64,000 bases of DNA from Treponema vincentii (GTDB lineage: Bacteria > Spirochaetota > Spirochaetia > Treponematales > Treponemataceae). Location: positions 2,294,001 through 2,358,000 of the forward strand of contig NZ_CP048020.1 of the NCBI RefSeq assembly GCF_010365865.1, given 5' to 3'. The translations under genes and the position numbers were made by a program. Below the pieces are notes generated by a model. It saw nothing but the letters and a program-made list of their open reading frames with translations, was not told where the DNA came from and ran no database searches. How positions within the stretch are numbered: position 1 is the stretch's first letter; each line of letters starts with the position of its first letter. Of the stretch, positions 10,196-18,722 are shown in pieces.

Positions 10196-11240
10196 TTATT
10201 GACCATCGGCGGGAACGCTCCATGTCGCCGGTTCGTTTCCCTCTCTGTCGATAATCTCTATGTCAGATGCAGGAGTGATCTTATCTACGTAGAACTTGTA
10301 TGAGACGGGCTCCGATACGTTACCGACGTTATCAATTGCTTTTACATCGATATTGTAAACAGTGTCGGTAGAAAAATGGAGCGGCTCGATATACTTAACG
10401 TAATCGGCATCGTTGATTTTGACATAAAGTGCATCAACACCGGAAAGTTCGTCGGTCGCACCGAATGCCACCGATTCTTTGGTTGAAACGATAATACGTC
10501 CCTCTTCGTCAACGACATCGGAACTCGGGAAAATCATGTATGCATCATCTTTATTGATAAGGCGATCACTGTTTTCGATAAAAAACAGTCGGAGCGGTTG
10601 TATCAACGATAACGGATGTTACCGAAATAGGAGCTAAGTTGCCGACGTTATCAACAGCTGTATAATATATCTTTGCAGGTCCTCCTTCTTCGCTTATAGA
10701 GTAATAAGCACCTTCATCTTCTTTCCCATTACCATGGAGTGCTAAAGAATCCAAATCTGTGCCGATATAAGCTCCCGCAGTCCCGGAACCGGTTAAATCA
10801 TCGATTGCCGAAATATACCATTTTGTCTCTGCAGAGCAGTAAGCAGCTAAACCTTTATAAAATAACGGTTCAGTTGTATTCAGCGTCGTTTTGGGCGCAG
10901 TATTGTCGACAATTACCGAAAGGGTTTTTGCAACTTCAAGGTTTTTGCTGTTATCGAAACCACGATATGAAATATCATGTTTACCTTCTTCCAAGATCTG
11001 GAAGGGATTGCGATAAGTCATAAAGCTCGAACCGTCCAGTGAGAATTCGACAAAATCGAGACCCGTCTCTTTATCTGCCGAATTAAGCTTAAAGAATACA
11101 TCGCTGTTGACAAAATGTTTATCACCGTTACGGTATTGCATTGCCGCGCGTTGATAATCATGGGTCATTGTTTCAGGCACTTGTGCCCAAACTGAGAAGC
11201 AAAGAGCCGCAAAAGCAGCGGCAAAGAGTGATTTCTTCAT
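10196..11240 (-). pseudogene. OmpL47-like exported protein, frameshifted at an A6 run
   Basis: Begins with a signal peptide (MKKSLFAAAFAALCFSVWAQ) at the ATG at 11240, which follows GGAGG. It then carries repeated units that end in IVDNTAPKT / IVDTTAPTV / YVDKITPAS, the pattern of OmpL47-type and bacterial Ig-like repeats on spirochaete surfaces. The frame breaks at the A6 run 10580-10585. Removing one base joins TAPTVF to IENSDRLINKD and gives about 347 residues ending at 10196. The protein is otherwise complete and has a terminator, so a sequence error is more likely than decay. It lies 44 bp after an OmpA-family lipoprotein. Confidence 0.72.
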
Positions 11241-11284
11241 AAATCCTACCTCCAAATACTATAAAAGATGACTCCGCATCTTTT

Positions 11285-11788
11285 TTAATAATAAATTTCA
11301 ACTCTGCGGTTGTGTTTCCGTTCGGAAATTTCCGCATGAGATCCTGCGGGGTGCTCAGCCCCTTCCGCCGATATGGTAATATTACCCGCTGTAAAGGCTC
11401 CGGTTGATTCAAAATACTGTGCGACGGCATACGCACGTTGTAACGACAGTTTTTCTTCTTCTTTTGTGCTATCCAATTTTGCACAATGTCCGACAATTTT
11501 TATCTGTGTTACATCCTTCGCTTTCAACAGTTCGGCAATACTGTCCAACTTATGCGCGGTGAACGTATCAATCTTATACGTCTTCGGAGCAAAATAAACC
11601 GTCGTTTCGTTGCCGGTATTATTTTTCTCGCTTTGCTGCGGCTCATCTATTTTCTCTTCCGCAGGGGCATTTTCAACCTGCTGCGTTTCTGCAACAGGCT
11701 TTTCTTCCTTCTGCTGCTTAGGTTGTGTAGTACATCCCATCACAATTACCGCGATCAGCAACAGAAGAATACCTTTTAGCTTGCTCAA
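11285..11788 (-). CDS. OmpA-family peptidoglycan-binding lipoprotein
   Basis: A 167-residue lipoprotein with signal peptide and lipobox VIVMGC (Cys19). A charged, Pro/Glu-rich linker (20-60) leads to an OmpA C-terminal domain (about 65-167). The VGHCAKLDSTKEEEKLSLQRAYAV and RKHNRRVEIYY motifs match peptidoglycan binding, although the canonical GHTD is GHCA here, so one ligand residue is altered. The start is TTG at 11788, preceded by GAGGAGG at a 7-nt spacing. It is the first gene of an operon with the OmpL47-like protein; the two probably form an envelope module. Confidence 0.85.
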   Translation of the reverse strand: MSKLKGILLLLIAVIVMGCTTQPKQQKEEKPVAETQQVENAPAEEKIDEPQQSEKNNTGNETTVYFAPKTYKIDTFTAHKLDSIAELLKAKDVTQIKIVGHCAKLDSTKEEEKLSLQRAYAVAQYFESTGAFTAGNITISAEGAEHPAGSHAEISERKHNRRVEIYY

Positions 11789-12169
11789 ATTTTGACCTCC
11801 TCAAAATTTTTGTATTGTATAAAGGAAACTTTTGAAAACTAAAGTCTCTAAAAGTTCCATCCAGTTTTATAACTTCTCTTCAAACCGTTTAGTACTGTTA
11901 TTATTTTAAATTGACATTTTTTACTGGGATTCAAAGAATATCGGCCGATACTCTTGCCAAAAGATATGTTATTGATAAGTGAAGTATTCTCTTACCGTTC
12001 GTAAGCTTTATATCCAAGGTGCTCCTACACCATAGATGTTATACTATCATCCCCATTTTTTTGTCAAGCCTCTTTTTTAAAAAGCCTATTTCTAGCTGAG
12101 TTTTTTTTGTATATTATGCATTATCATAGCTACGGTAGCGTGCAAGATTCGATAGTATGGGGTAACACA
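11789..12169. other. Divergent intergenic region
   Basis: An AT-rich region between the minus-strand OmpA operon and the plus-strand dehydrogenase. It contains a TATACAAT box 25-30 bp ahead of the lipoprotein start, with no clear -35 box. It also contains TATATT at 12110-12115, a possible -10 for the dehydrogenase. I find no coding frame. Confidence 0.3.
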
Positions 12170-12994
12170 ATGAATACGGAATACGGAAAAAAGGCAAAAA
12201 AAGTCGCAGTGGTAACGGGCGGAACAAGCGGAATCGGCTTGGAAACGGTCAAAGCTTTAAACAATAGCGGTTATACTGTGTATACCGTCAGTAGGCGCAC
12301 ACTTAACGGTCAAGTACCTGAATATGGCGAGCATTTTTCTGCGGATGTAACAGATGAAGATGCACTGATCAAGGTCTTTGCCGAGGTATGGGAACGGGAA
12401 GCTCGATTGGATGTATGTGTCTGTGCTGCCGGTTTCGGTATTTCGGGAGCCGTTGAGTTTACGAAGCTTGAGGATGCAAAAAAACAGCTGGATGTAAATT
12501 TTTTCGGCGCTTTTTTAACGATGAAGACAGCCGCTTCATACATGAGGAAGCAAGGCTTTGGAAAGATTCTTGCGGTGAGTTCGGTCGCAGGAGAAATTGC
12601 CATTCCCTTTCAGGCTTTTTATTCCGCATCCAAAGCAGCGCTTGGAAAATTATTGGAAGCATTTGCCGCCGAAGTTTTTCCGTTTGGTATACAGTGTGCG
12701 CTTATTATGCCGGGTGATGTCGCGACTCCGTTTACGGATGTTCGTAACAAATCGAATGCCGGTAACGATGTGTATTTCGGAAGAATCACAAAGAGTATCT
12801 CAAAGATGGAACGTGATGAACGGCATGGCATACCGGCGGATAAACTCGGTTCTTTTATTGCATCGTTAGCGGATAAAAAGCGGATTGGCTTCTTGTATCC
12901 CTATAACGCTCCCTATGCTCTGTTGATAAGCCTGTACCGTTTACTACCTCGCCGTTTAGCCCTCTTTATTGTCCGAAAGCTCTATGCCTGTTGA
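12170..12994 (+). CDS. Short-chain dehydrogenase/reductase
   Basis: An NAD(P)-dependent oxidoreductase of 274 residues with a Rossmann fold. The cofactor motif TGGTSGIG is at about residues 15-22, the structural motif appears as CAAGFG, and the catalytic Ser and Tyr-Lys are in AVSSVAG and YSASKAAL. The substrate cannot be inferred. The longer in-frame start at 12107 overlaps a TATATT box, so 12170 is preferred, although only a weak GGGG site precedes it. Monocistronic. Confidence 0.87.
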   Translation: MNTEYGKKAKKVAVVTGGTSGIGLETVKALNNSGYTVYTVSRRTLNGQVPEYGEHFSADVTDEDALIKVFAEVWEREARLDVCVCAAGFGISGAVEFTKLEDAKKQLDVNFFGAFLTMKTAASYMRKQGFGKILAVSSVAGEIAIPFQAFYSASKAALGKLLEAFAAEVFPFGIQCALIMPGDVATPFTDVRNKSNAGNDVYFGRITKSISKMERDERHGIPADKLGSFIASLADKKRIGFLYPYNAPYALLISLYRLLPRRLALFIVRKLYAC

Positions 12995-13012
12995 AGAAAA
13001 TAAGACTTATTC

Positions 13013-13042
13013 TTGCTTTTTCTATAGGAATGATTATATTAT
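13013..13042 (+). promoter_or_regulatory. Promoter of the flavodoxin gene
   Basis: TTGCTT at 13013-13018 with overlapping -10 candidates TATATT (13035-13040, 16-bp spacer) and TATTAT (13037-13042, 18-bp spacer). It lies 50-80 bp ahead of the start codon. Confidence 0.5.
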
Positions 13043-13095
13043 AGTTACAGTTGATGTGTCAGTAATGATAAATCCATCATCAATAGGAGCGTTAT

Positions 13096-13590
13096 ATGAG
13101 CAAAACAGGAATTTTTTATGCAAGTAAAGGCGGCGTAACCGAAACTTTTGCAAAGCAGATTGCGGAAAAGCTGGGAGCCGATTTGCATAATATGAAAGAT
13201 ACGAAAGTTGATGCGATAGCGGACTATCAGAATGTCGTGCTGATGTCCTCCAGCTATTTTTTCGGCGCCTTAATGGAAGATTGGGGCGGTAAAGTAAAAC
13301 TGCTGCACACAGTTGATTTTTCCGGGAAGAATGTCGCGATTGTCGGCGTTGGAAGCCAAGAACGCCATCCCGACAGCTTTTGCTCCGGAGCTGCGGACTT
13401 CTATGATAAGCTTCGCTTCAGCGGCGCCCGCTTTGTCGGTGATGTATGTCCCTGCGGATATGAATTCCAATTCTCCCGTATGGAAAGAGGCGGCAGAATG
13501 CTCGGTCTGTGCTTGGACAAGGGCGATGCTAAAGTGAACGAAAAAATCGACGAATGGGTAAAAGCCGTTCAGCCGGTATTTGCAAAATAA
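13096..13590 (+). CDS. Flavodoxin
   Basis: An FMN electron carrier of 164 residues. The phosphate-binding loop is YASKGGVTETFA at residues 8-19, a variant of the usual T-x-T-G-x-T. MSSSYFFG and VGVGSQERHPDSFCSGAADFY match the aromatic 50s and 90s loops. It could donate electrons to radical SAM or reductase enzymes. AGGAG precedes the ATG. A long inverted repeat follows the stop. Confidence 0.88.
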   Translation: MSKTGIFYASKGGVTETFAKQIAEKLGADLHNMKDTKVDAIADYQNVVLMSSSYFFGALMEDWGGKVKLLHTVDFSGKNVAIVGVGSQERHPDSFCSGAADFYDKLRFSGARFVGDVCPCGYEFQFSRMERGGRMLGLCLDKGDAKVNEKIDEWVKAVQPVFAK

Positions 13591-13600
13591 GTTTCGCCTG

Positions 13601-13696
13601 GGAACCTCTAAAAACGGCAAGCCTATCGGCTTGTTCTGTAATGAAATTCATTAAGTTATCCGCTTTGTGGACTGTGAATCAGTTTTTAGAGGTTCC
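13601..13696. repeat. Perfect 15-bp inverted repeat of the CTCTAAAAA family
   Basis: Arms GGAACCTCTAAAAAC (13601-13615) and GTTTTTAGAGGTTCC (13682-13696) are exact complements around 66 bp, which holds a smaller stem (GGCAAGCC/GGCTTG). It lies between convergent genes and may act as a two-way terminator. Related elements occur at 16018, 17221, 21507, 24598, 36164 and 36303. Confidence 0.75.
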
Positions 13697-14440
13697 TTAA
13701 AGTATTTCTATATAGGCTTTTAGATAATCTATTCTTTGATTGCGTATGCTTTCGCTTATTAAATAGTTTACGAGAATTTTTCCCGTCCTATGTCTTTTAT
13801 GTATTATTTTTAGCTTTTCAGGGATATTGTTTAAGAAATTTCGATTTACAATTTCTTCTACAAGAAAAACAATATAACGCTGTTTTTCAGTTTTTTCCCA
13901 AAGAATTTTATCCGTTTTATCGGGATATTGCGTAATAATACCCCTCTCATCATCATTAATATCCGAGCTGTTAATGCAACGTACATAGAGAGAAGGATTA
14001 TTCGCGTATTGTATGAGCTTTTGCTTGTCTCCGTAATCAAACTTTACAACATAGTTAAAGGGTATATCTTCATACGCATATTCTGTATTTTTTAGCTCTT
14101 TTATGTTTTTTATTTGTCGGTTTTTTAAAATAATTTTTTTCAACATTATTTTATAATTGTTTATTTTTGTTTCAAAGTCTGTATAGGCATCATTAAGTAT
14201 TTTTTCGTAATCATTTAAATTTAACATATTAAACCGGCGCATCTCTTTTATAGGAATACCAAGATTGCGATAAAACGAGATTTCGGCAATATTGACTAAA
14301 TCTGCAACCGAATATTTTCTATAATTATTCATACCATCTTGATTAACAGGAAAAATATTTTCCTTTTGCCAATACCGTAATGTCGGACAGGAGATATTTA
14401 AAAGCTCCGAAACTTCGCCGATTGTTAAGTCCTTATTCAT
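13697..14440 (-). CDS. MerR-type transcriptional regulator
   Basis: A 247-residue DNA-binding protein. The N-terminal MerR winged helix is clear: TIGEVSELLNISCPTLRYWQ, then NYRKYSVADLVNIAEISFYRNLGIPIKEMRRF. A helical dimerisation stretch follows (about 75-115), then a C-terminal domain that I do not recognise and which has no obvious metal-binding cysteine cluster. It diverges from the transporter-amidohydrolase operon, whose promoter has a 19-bp spacer, as MerR activators prefer. I chose the ATG at 14440 over 14473. A TTGAAT-17-TATTAT promoter would then give a near-leaderless message; neither start has a good ribosome site. Confidence 0.8.
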   Translation of the reverse strand: MNKDLTIGEVSELLNISCPTLRYWQKENIFPVNQDGMNNYRKYSVADLVNIAEISFYRNLGIPIKEMRRFNMLNLNDYEKILNDAYTDFETKINNYKIMLKKIILKNRQIKNIKELKNTEYAYEDIPFNYVVKFDYGDKQKLIQYANNPSLYVRCINSSDINDDERGIITQYPDKTDKILWEKTEKQRYIVFLVEEIVNRNFLNNIPEKLKIIHKRHRTGKILVNYLISESIRNQRIDYLKAYIEIL

Positions 14441-14466
14441 AGAACGAAATAATAATAAAATTTTTG

Positions 14467-14497
14467 TTGACATTCAAGTTACTTTAAGCTTTATGAT
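14467..14497 (+). promoter_or_regulatory. Promoter with a 19-bp spacer ahead of the transporter operon
   Basis: TTGACA (14467-14472) and TATGAT (14492-14497) are 19 bp apart, too far for RNA polymerase unaided but standard for MerR-activated promoters. The spacer holds an imperfect dyad AAGTTA-CTT-TAAGCTT. A MerR-type gene is transcribed divergently from here. Confidence 0.6.
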
Positions 14498-14595
14498 GAA
14501 TCTAAAGAACCGGTTACCTTAAATAAATGGCTATTGAATTTTTTATAAGAGAGCTGCGGATTACCTGCGCTTCTCATTTTACAGGAGGTATTTGT

Positions 14596-16008
14596 ATGTC
14601 TGACACTGTGGTAGCAAAAAAATGGTTTGAACGTATTAAAGTTCCCCATACCTATGTAATTCTCATAAGTATTCTTATTATTATGACCATCCTTACCCAC
14701 ATCATACCGGCAGGACAATATGAAAGAGTAAAGGAACCAATATCCGGAAAAATGGTCGTCGTTCCCGGCAGTTTTCAATTTATTGACACTAAAGCTCCAG
14801 GATTTTTTGATATATTTCTCTCTTTACAGAAAGGGTATGTCGATGCAGCCAATATTATGTTTTTAATTATATTTGCATACGGATTTGTATATGTACTGGT
14901 AAAAAATGGAACGATGGATGCTTCTCTTGGAGCACTCGTTAGACTTGTCGGTAAACATGTACAGCTTATGATTCCGATAGTCATGCTTGTTCTTGGAGTG
15001 TTAAGTTCAACAATGGGGATTTTTGAAGAGGTATATGGTCTTTTCCCTGTTTTTGTAGGAATAGCAATAGCGTTAGGTTACGATGCAATAGTCGGTGGTG
15101 CAATGGTATATCTGGGGGTTACGATCGGATATGCCGCAGGTACTTTTAATCCGTATAATGTCGTTATTGCTCAAGACGTGGCAGGCGTGGCCGCTTATTC
15201 GGGATTAGGATTAAGAATTGCGGTTTTTGTTGTATTTGAAGCTGCTGCAATATTTTATATAATGCGCTATGCTGCAAAAATAAAAGCAACTCCTGAAAAA
15301 TCGATACTATACGGTTCCGATCCTTATATCATAAAAGAGAAAAGTATTGAGGAACTGACAAGTATAAAAATGACCGGAAGGCAAAAAGTTTGTTTGCTTA
15401 TCTTTTTTGTTACCTTAGGTATATTATTATATTGCACGACTCAACTTGGTTGGTATATTGACGAAATAGCAGCCATGTTTCTAATGATGATGATATTTGC
15501 AGGCATTGCGAGCGGTTATTCCGCTACGGAAATATGTAAGACATTTATCGAATCTACAAAGTCTATGGTATCATCAATGTTAATTGTAGGATTTACCCGT
15601 GGGATTTTAATTGTTATGAAGGACGGAATGATTTCAGATACGATTGTCTATTATTTGGTATCCCTACTTTCGGAAACAAGTAAATATATATCTGCCTTTG
15701 GAATGCTCTTCTTGCAGAATATCATAAAATTTTTTATTACGGGTTCTTCCAGTCAAGCGACAATTACAATGCCGATTATGGCTCCTACTGCTGAACTAAT
15801 CGGTTTAAGCAAGCAAATAGCCGTGTTGGCCTATCAATTCGGTAATGGGTTTGCGGAAATGTTTTGGCCTACCTCTTGTGCTTTAGGCTGCGGTTTAATG
15901 GGTGTGCCGATTGATAAATGGTATAAATTTGTTACGCCGCTCTTTGTTATCGTGCTGTTGCTGGAAATAGTATTTATGACAATTGCGGTAACTATAGGGT
16001 ATCATTAA
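14596..16008 (+). CDS. YfcC/DcuC-superfamily transporter, first copy
   Basis: An inner-membrane transporter of 470 residues with about 11-12 hydrophobic helices. It matches the YfcC family: VPHTYVILISILIIM near the N-terminus, MGIFEEVYGLFPVF near 140, and ITGSSSQATITMPIMAPTAEL near 390. Members move dicarboxylates, amino acids or small peptides; the substrate here is unknown. GGAGG precedes the ATG at 14596. It is about 60% identical by eye to the third gene of the operon. The amidohydrolase between them suggests that the pair imports its substrate and exports a product. Confidence 0.85.
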   Translation: MSDTVVAKKWFERIKVPHTYVILISILIIMTILTHIIPAGQYERVKEPISGKMVVVPGSFQFIDTKAPGFFDIFLSLQKGYVDAANIMFLIIFAYGFVYVLVKNGTMDASLGALVRLVGKHVQLMIPIVMLVLGVLSSTMGIFEEVYGLFPVFVGIAIALGYDAIVGGAMVYLGVTIGYAAGTFNPYNVVIAQDVAGVAAYSGLGLRIAVFVVFEAAAIFYIMRYAAKIKATPEKSILYGSDPYIIKEKSIEELTSIKMTGRQKVCLLIFFVTLGILLYCTTQLGWYIDEIAAMFLMMMIFAGIASGYSATEICKTFIESTKSMVSSMLIVGFTRGILIVMKDGMISDTIVYYLVSLLSETSKYISAFGMLFLQNIIKFFITGSSSQATITMPIMAPTAELIGLSKQIAVLAYQFGNGFAEMFWPTSCALGCGLMGVPIDKWYKFVTPLFVIVLLLEIVFMTIAVTIGYH

Positions 16009-16017
16009 TAATAAGGA

Positions 16018-16045
16018 ATTTCTAAAACGTCAGTTTTTAGAGATA
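16018..16045. repeat. Short inverted repeat of the CTCTAAAAA family
   Basis: Stem TTTCTAAAAC / GTTTTTAGAGA with a 4-nt loop, 10 bp after the first transporter gene and inside the operon. Imperfect compared with the other copies. Confidence 0.5.
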
Positions 16046-16087
16046 TTCAATAAGTAACGATATATTAAATAGAGGAGAGGAGTCATT

Positions 16088-17227
16088 ATGCTTATAAAGA
16101 ATGGAAATATTTTAAACTTTCAAGCCGGCGGATTTGTTCGGCAAGATATTAGAATTATTGATGGAAAAATAACCGAAATTGCAGAAACATTGGATGCCGA
16201 TAAAAATGAAGAAATTTGTGATGCTTCAAATAAATATATAACACCGGGACTGATTGATGCTCACAGTCATATTTGCATTAGTGAAGAAGGCCGCGGAGCG
16301 ATCGGAGATGATTGCAATGATTATAGTGAAGCAGTTATGCCGTATCTTGATACAATCGATGCAATATATCCCTTCGATTCTGCTGTACAAGAAGCAACTG
16401 CTCACGGGGTAACATGCGCTTGTGTATGTCCCGGCAGCGATAGTGTAATTGGAGGAATGAATAGCGTTATCCAATTATATGGCAGAACAGTTGAAGAGAT
16501 GTTGATAAAACGGAAAGCCGCAATAAAATGCAGTTTCGGCGAGAATCCGAAAAAGGCCGGATATGTTTTTAAGTCGAGAATGGGAAACGCGTACCTTTTG
16601 CGTAAATGTATCGAAGAGAGCCTTGATTATAAATATAGAAAGAACGAAGCTTTGAAACGGGGCGATTATTTTAAGCGGGATATAGGAAAAGAAAATATGC
16701 TTTTAGCAATAGATAAAAAGATTCCGTTCCATGCTCATGCGCACCGTTGTGACGATATATGTACAGCTATAAGAATATGTAAAGAATACGATATTGAGTT
16801 GGTTATCATTCATTGTACCGATGGAGAAGCTATAATCGATCATTTGGCTGCACATAAATATCCTGTTATTCTTGGCCCAACCATGTACCCGCGCTCAAAA
16901 TTGGAAAGCATGTCCAGAAGTTTTAAAACGGCAGGGATTTTAAATAAAGCCGGCATAAAAATATGTATTACAGCAGATCATGATGTTACGCCAATATATT
17001 ATTTATCGGTTTATGCAGCGCAGTCCGTTCGCGCAGGCTTGGATGAAATTGAAGGTTTAAAATCTATAACAAAGAATCCTGCTGAAGTATTGGGCATTGA
17101 TGATAGAAAAGGCGAAATTCTTGTAGGAAAAGATGCAGACGTGGTAATTTGGTCAAAACATCCGTTTGATTATGATACGAATGTTGAAACTGTATATATT
17201 GCAGGAAAACCTATAAGGGGTCGCTAA
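16088..17227 (+). CDS. Amidohydrolase-family metallohydrolase
   Basis: A cytosolic metal-dependent hydrolase of 379 residues, nearest to the imidazolonepropionase/Xaa-Pro dipeptidase-like branch. Metal ligands are visible as DAHSHI (about 56-61), FHAHAHR, VIIHCTDG and TADHDVTP. The start and end show the usual composite beta-sandwich (KNGNILNF; GKDADVVIWSKHPFD). Such enzymes cut cyclic amides or acyl-amino acids. It lies between two closely related YfcC transporters, so it probably acts on what they carry. A strong ribosome site (GAGGAGAGGAG) precedes the ATG. Confidence 0.85.
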   Translation: MLIKNGNILNFQAGGFVRQDIRIIDGKITEIAETLDADKNEEICDASNKYITPGLIDAHSHICISEEGRGAIGDDCNDYSEAVMPYLDTIDAIYPFDSAVQEATAHGVTCACVCPGSDSVIGGMNSVIQLYGRTVEEMLIKRKAAIKCSFGENPKKAGYVFKSRMGNAYLLRKCIEESLDYKYRKNEALKRGDYFKRDIGKENMLLAIDKKIPFHAHAHRCDDICTAIRICKEYDIELVIIHCTDGEAIIDHLAAHKYPVILGPTMYPRSKLESMSRSFKTAGILNKAGIKICITADHDVTPIYYLSVYAAQSVRAGLDEIEGLKSITKNPAEVLGIDDRKGEILVGKDADVVIWSKHPFDYDTNVETVYIAGKPIRGR

Positions 17228-17250
17228 AAATATACCCGAGTTTTTAGCGA
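17221..17250. repeat. Perfect 10-bp inverted repeat overlapping the amidohydrolase stop
   Basis: TCGCTAAAAA (17221-17230) and TTTTTAGCGA (17241-17250) with a 10-nt loop. The left arm contains the TAA stop codon of the amidohydrolase. It is a member of the CTCTAAAAA family. Confidence 0.65.
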
Positions 17251-17293
17251 TATCTCACAGTATAATCAGTGTAGTTCTAATAATGGAGCGGCT

Positions 17294-18685
17294 ATGATAC
17301 AGTTTAAGAATAAGCTTCTTAATATTAAAATGCCTCATACTTATGTGATATTAGGTATTATTTTGTTATCGGTTATAGCACTTGCATATATTATTCCGTC
17401 TGGAGAATTTGATAGAGTACTGGATGAAAGTTCGGGGAAAATGATAATTATTCCCGATAGCTTTCATTATGCAGAGGGTATAAAGCCTCATTTCTTTGAT
17501 ATTTTTTTGACGCTTCAAAAAGGGTATGTCAGTGCAGCCGGAATAATGTTTTTAATGATTTTTGCTTATGGTTATGTATATCTGTTGATTGATAACGGAA
17601 CATTAAACAGTGTGATAAATATTCTTATAAAAGCGTTGGGTAAAAAAACATATTTGATTATTCCGGTCAGTATGCTCATCTTTGGTGTCCTTGGTTCAAC
17701 GATGGGAATTTATGAAGAAGTATACGGTATGGTGCCTGTCTTTATAGGGATTGTTACTGCCTTAGGATATGATGCCGTAGTAGGAGGCGCTATAGTGTTT
17801 GTCGGAGTTGCTACCGGATTTGCTGCAGCTACGACAAATCCGTTTTCAGTAGGTATTGCGCAAAGTATTGCCGGCATCAGTATGTATTCCGGGATTGAAT
17901 ATCGAATTTTAATTTTTATTGTATTTGAAGTAACGGTTATTTTATATCTACTGCAGTACGCAAGAAGAGTAAAAAAAGATCCTAAAAAGTCTATTTTATA
18001 CGGCGAAGAACGGACGCTTATTTTCCCTTTTAAACAGAAAGAAGCTGTTATAACAGTAAGACAAAAAATTTGTTTGATGTTGTTTGTTTTTACAATCGCT
18101 ATGTTGCTTTATGGGACAACCAAACTGGGATGGTATATTAATGAAATTGCGGCGATGTACCTTATGATGATGATTATAACCGGAATAACTTCAGGATATT
18201 CGACGGATAAAATATGTAAAACTTTTATTAAATCGACTCAAAGTATGGTAGGCTCTATGATGGTTGTAGGATTTACCAGAGGTATTGTATTGGTAATGCA
18301 AAATGCAAAAATATCCGACACAATTGTTTACTATTTATCGAGTATTTTATACGGACGAACAAAATATATATCCGCCATTGGGATGCTCTTTATTCAGAAT
18401 ATAATAAATTTTTTTATTACCGGTTCTTCAAGTCAAGCTGCAATTACAATGCCTATTATGACTCCCGTCGCCGATATTATACATTTAAGCCGTCAGACAG
18501 CCGTATTGGTTTATCAATTTGGAGACGGTTTCTCAAATATGTTTTGGCCTACAGCATGTGCCGTTGAATGCGGTCTTATGGGGATACCAATAAATAAGTG
18601 GTATAAATTTATGGCGCCTTTATTTTTGATTATGGTAGTATTGCAGATTATCTTTGCCGCTCTATCGGTTTTGGTGTACGTTTAA
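17294..18685 (+). CDS. YfcC/DcuC-superfamily transporter, second copy
   Basis: An inner-membrane transporter of 463 residues, paralogous along its whole length to the gene at 14596. It shares the motifs MPHTYVILGIILLSV, MGIYEEVYGMVPVF and ITGSSSQAAITMPIMTPVADI. It differs mainly in the central cytoplasmic loop after SILYGE. It closes the MerR-linked operon. Two copies around one hydrolase suggest two related substrates or an import/export pair. Confidence 0.85.
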   Translation: MIQFKNKLLNIKMPHTYVILGIILLSVIALAYIIPSGEFDRVLDESSGKMIIIPDSFHYAEGIKPHFFDIFLTLQKGYVSAAGIMFLMIFAYGYVYLLIDNGTLNSVINILIKALGKKTYLIIPVSMLIFGVLGSTMGIYEEVYGMVPVFIGIVTALGYDAVVGGAIVFVGVATGFAAATTNPFSVGIAQSIAGISMYSGIEYRILIFIVFEVTVILYLLQYARRVKKDPKKSILYGEERTLIFPFKQKEAVITVRQKICLMLFVFTIAMLLYGTTKLGWYINEIAAMYLMMMIITGITSGYSTDKICKTFIKSTQSMVGSMMVVGFTRGIVLVMQNAKISDTIVYYLSSILYGRTKYISAIGMLFIQNIINFFITGSSSQAAITMPIMTPVADIIHLSRQTAVLVYQFGDGFSNMFWPTACAVECGLMGIPINKWYKFMAPLFLIMVVLQIIFAALSVLVYV

Positions 18686-18722
18686 ATCTAATGTATACTA
18701 TTAAATACAACAGATATAAGTC

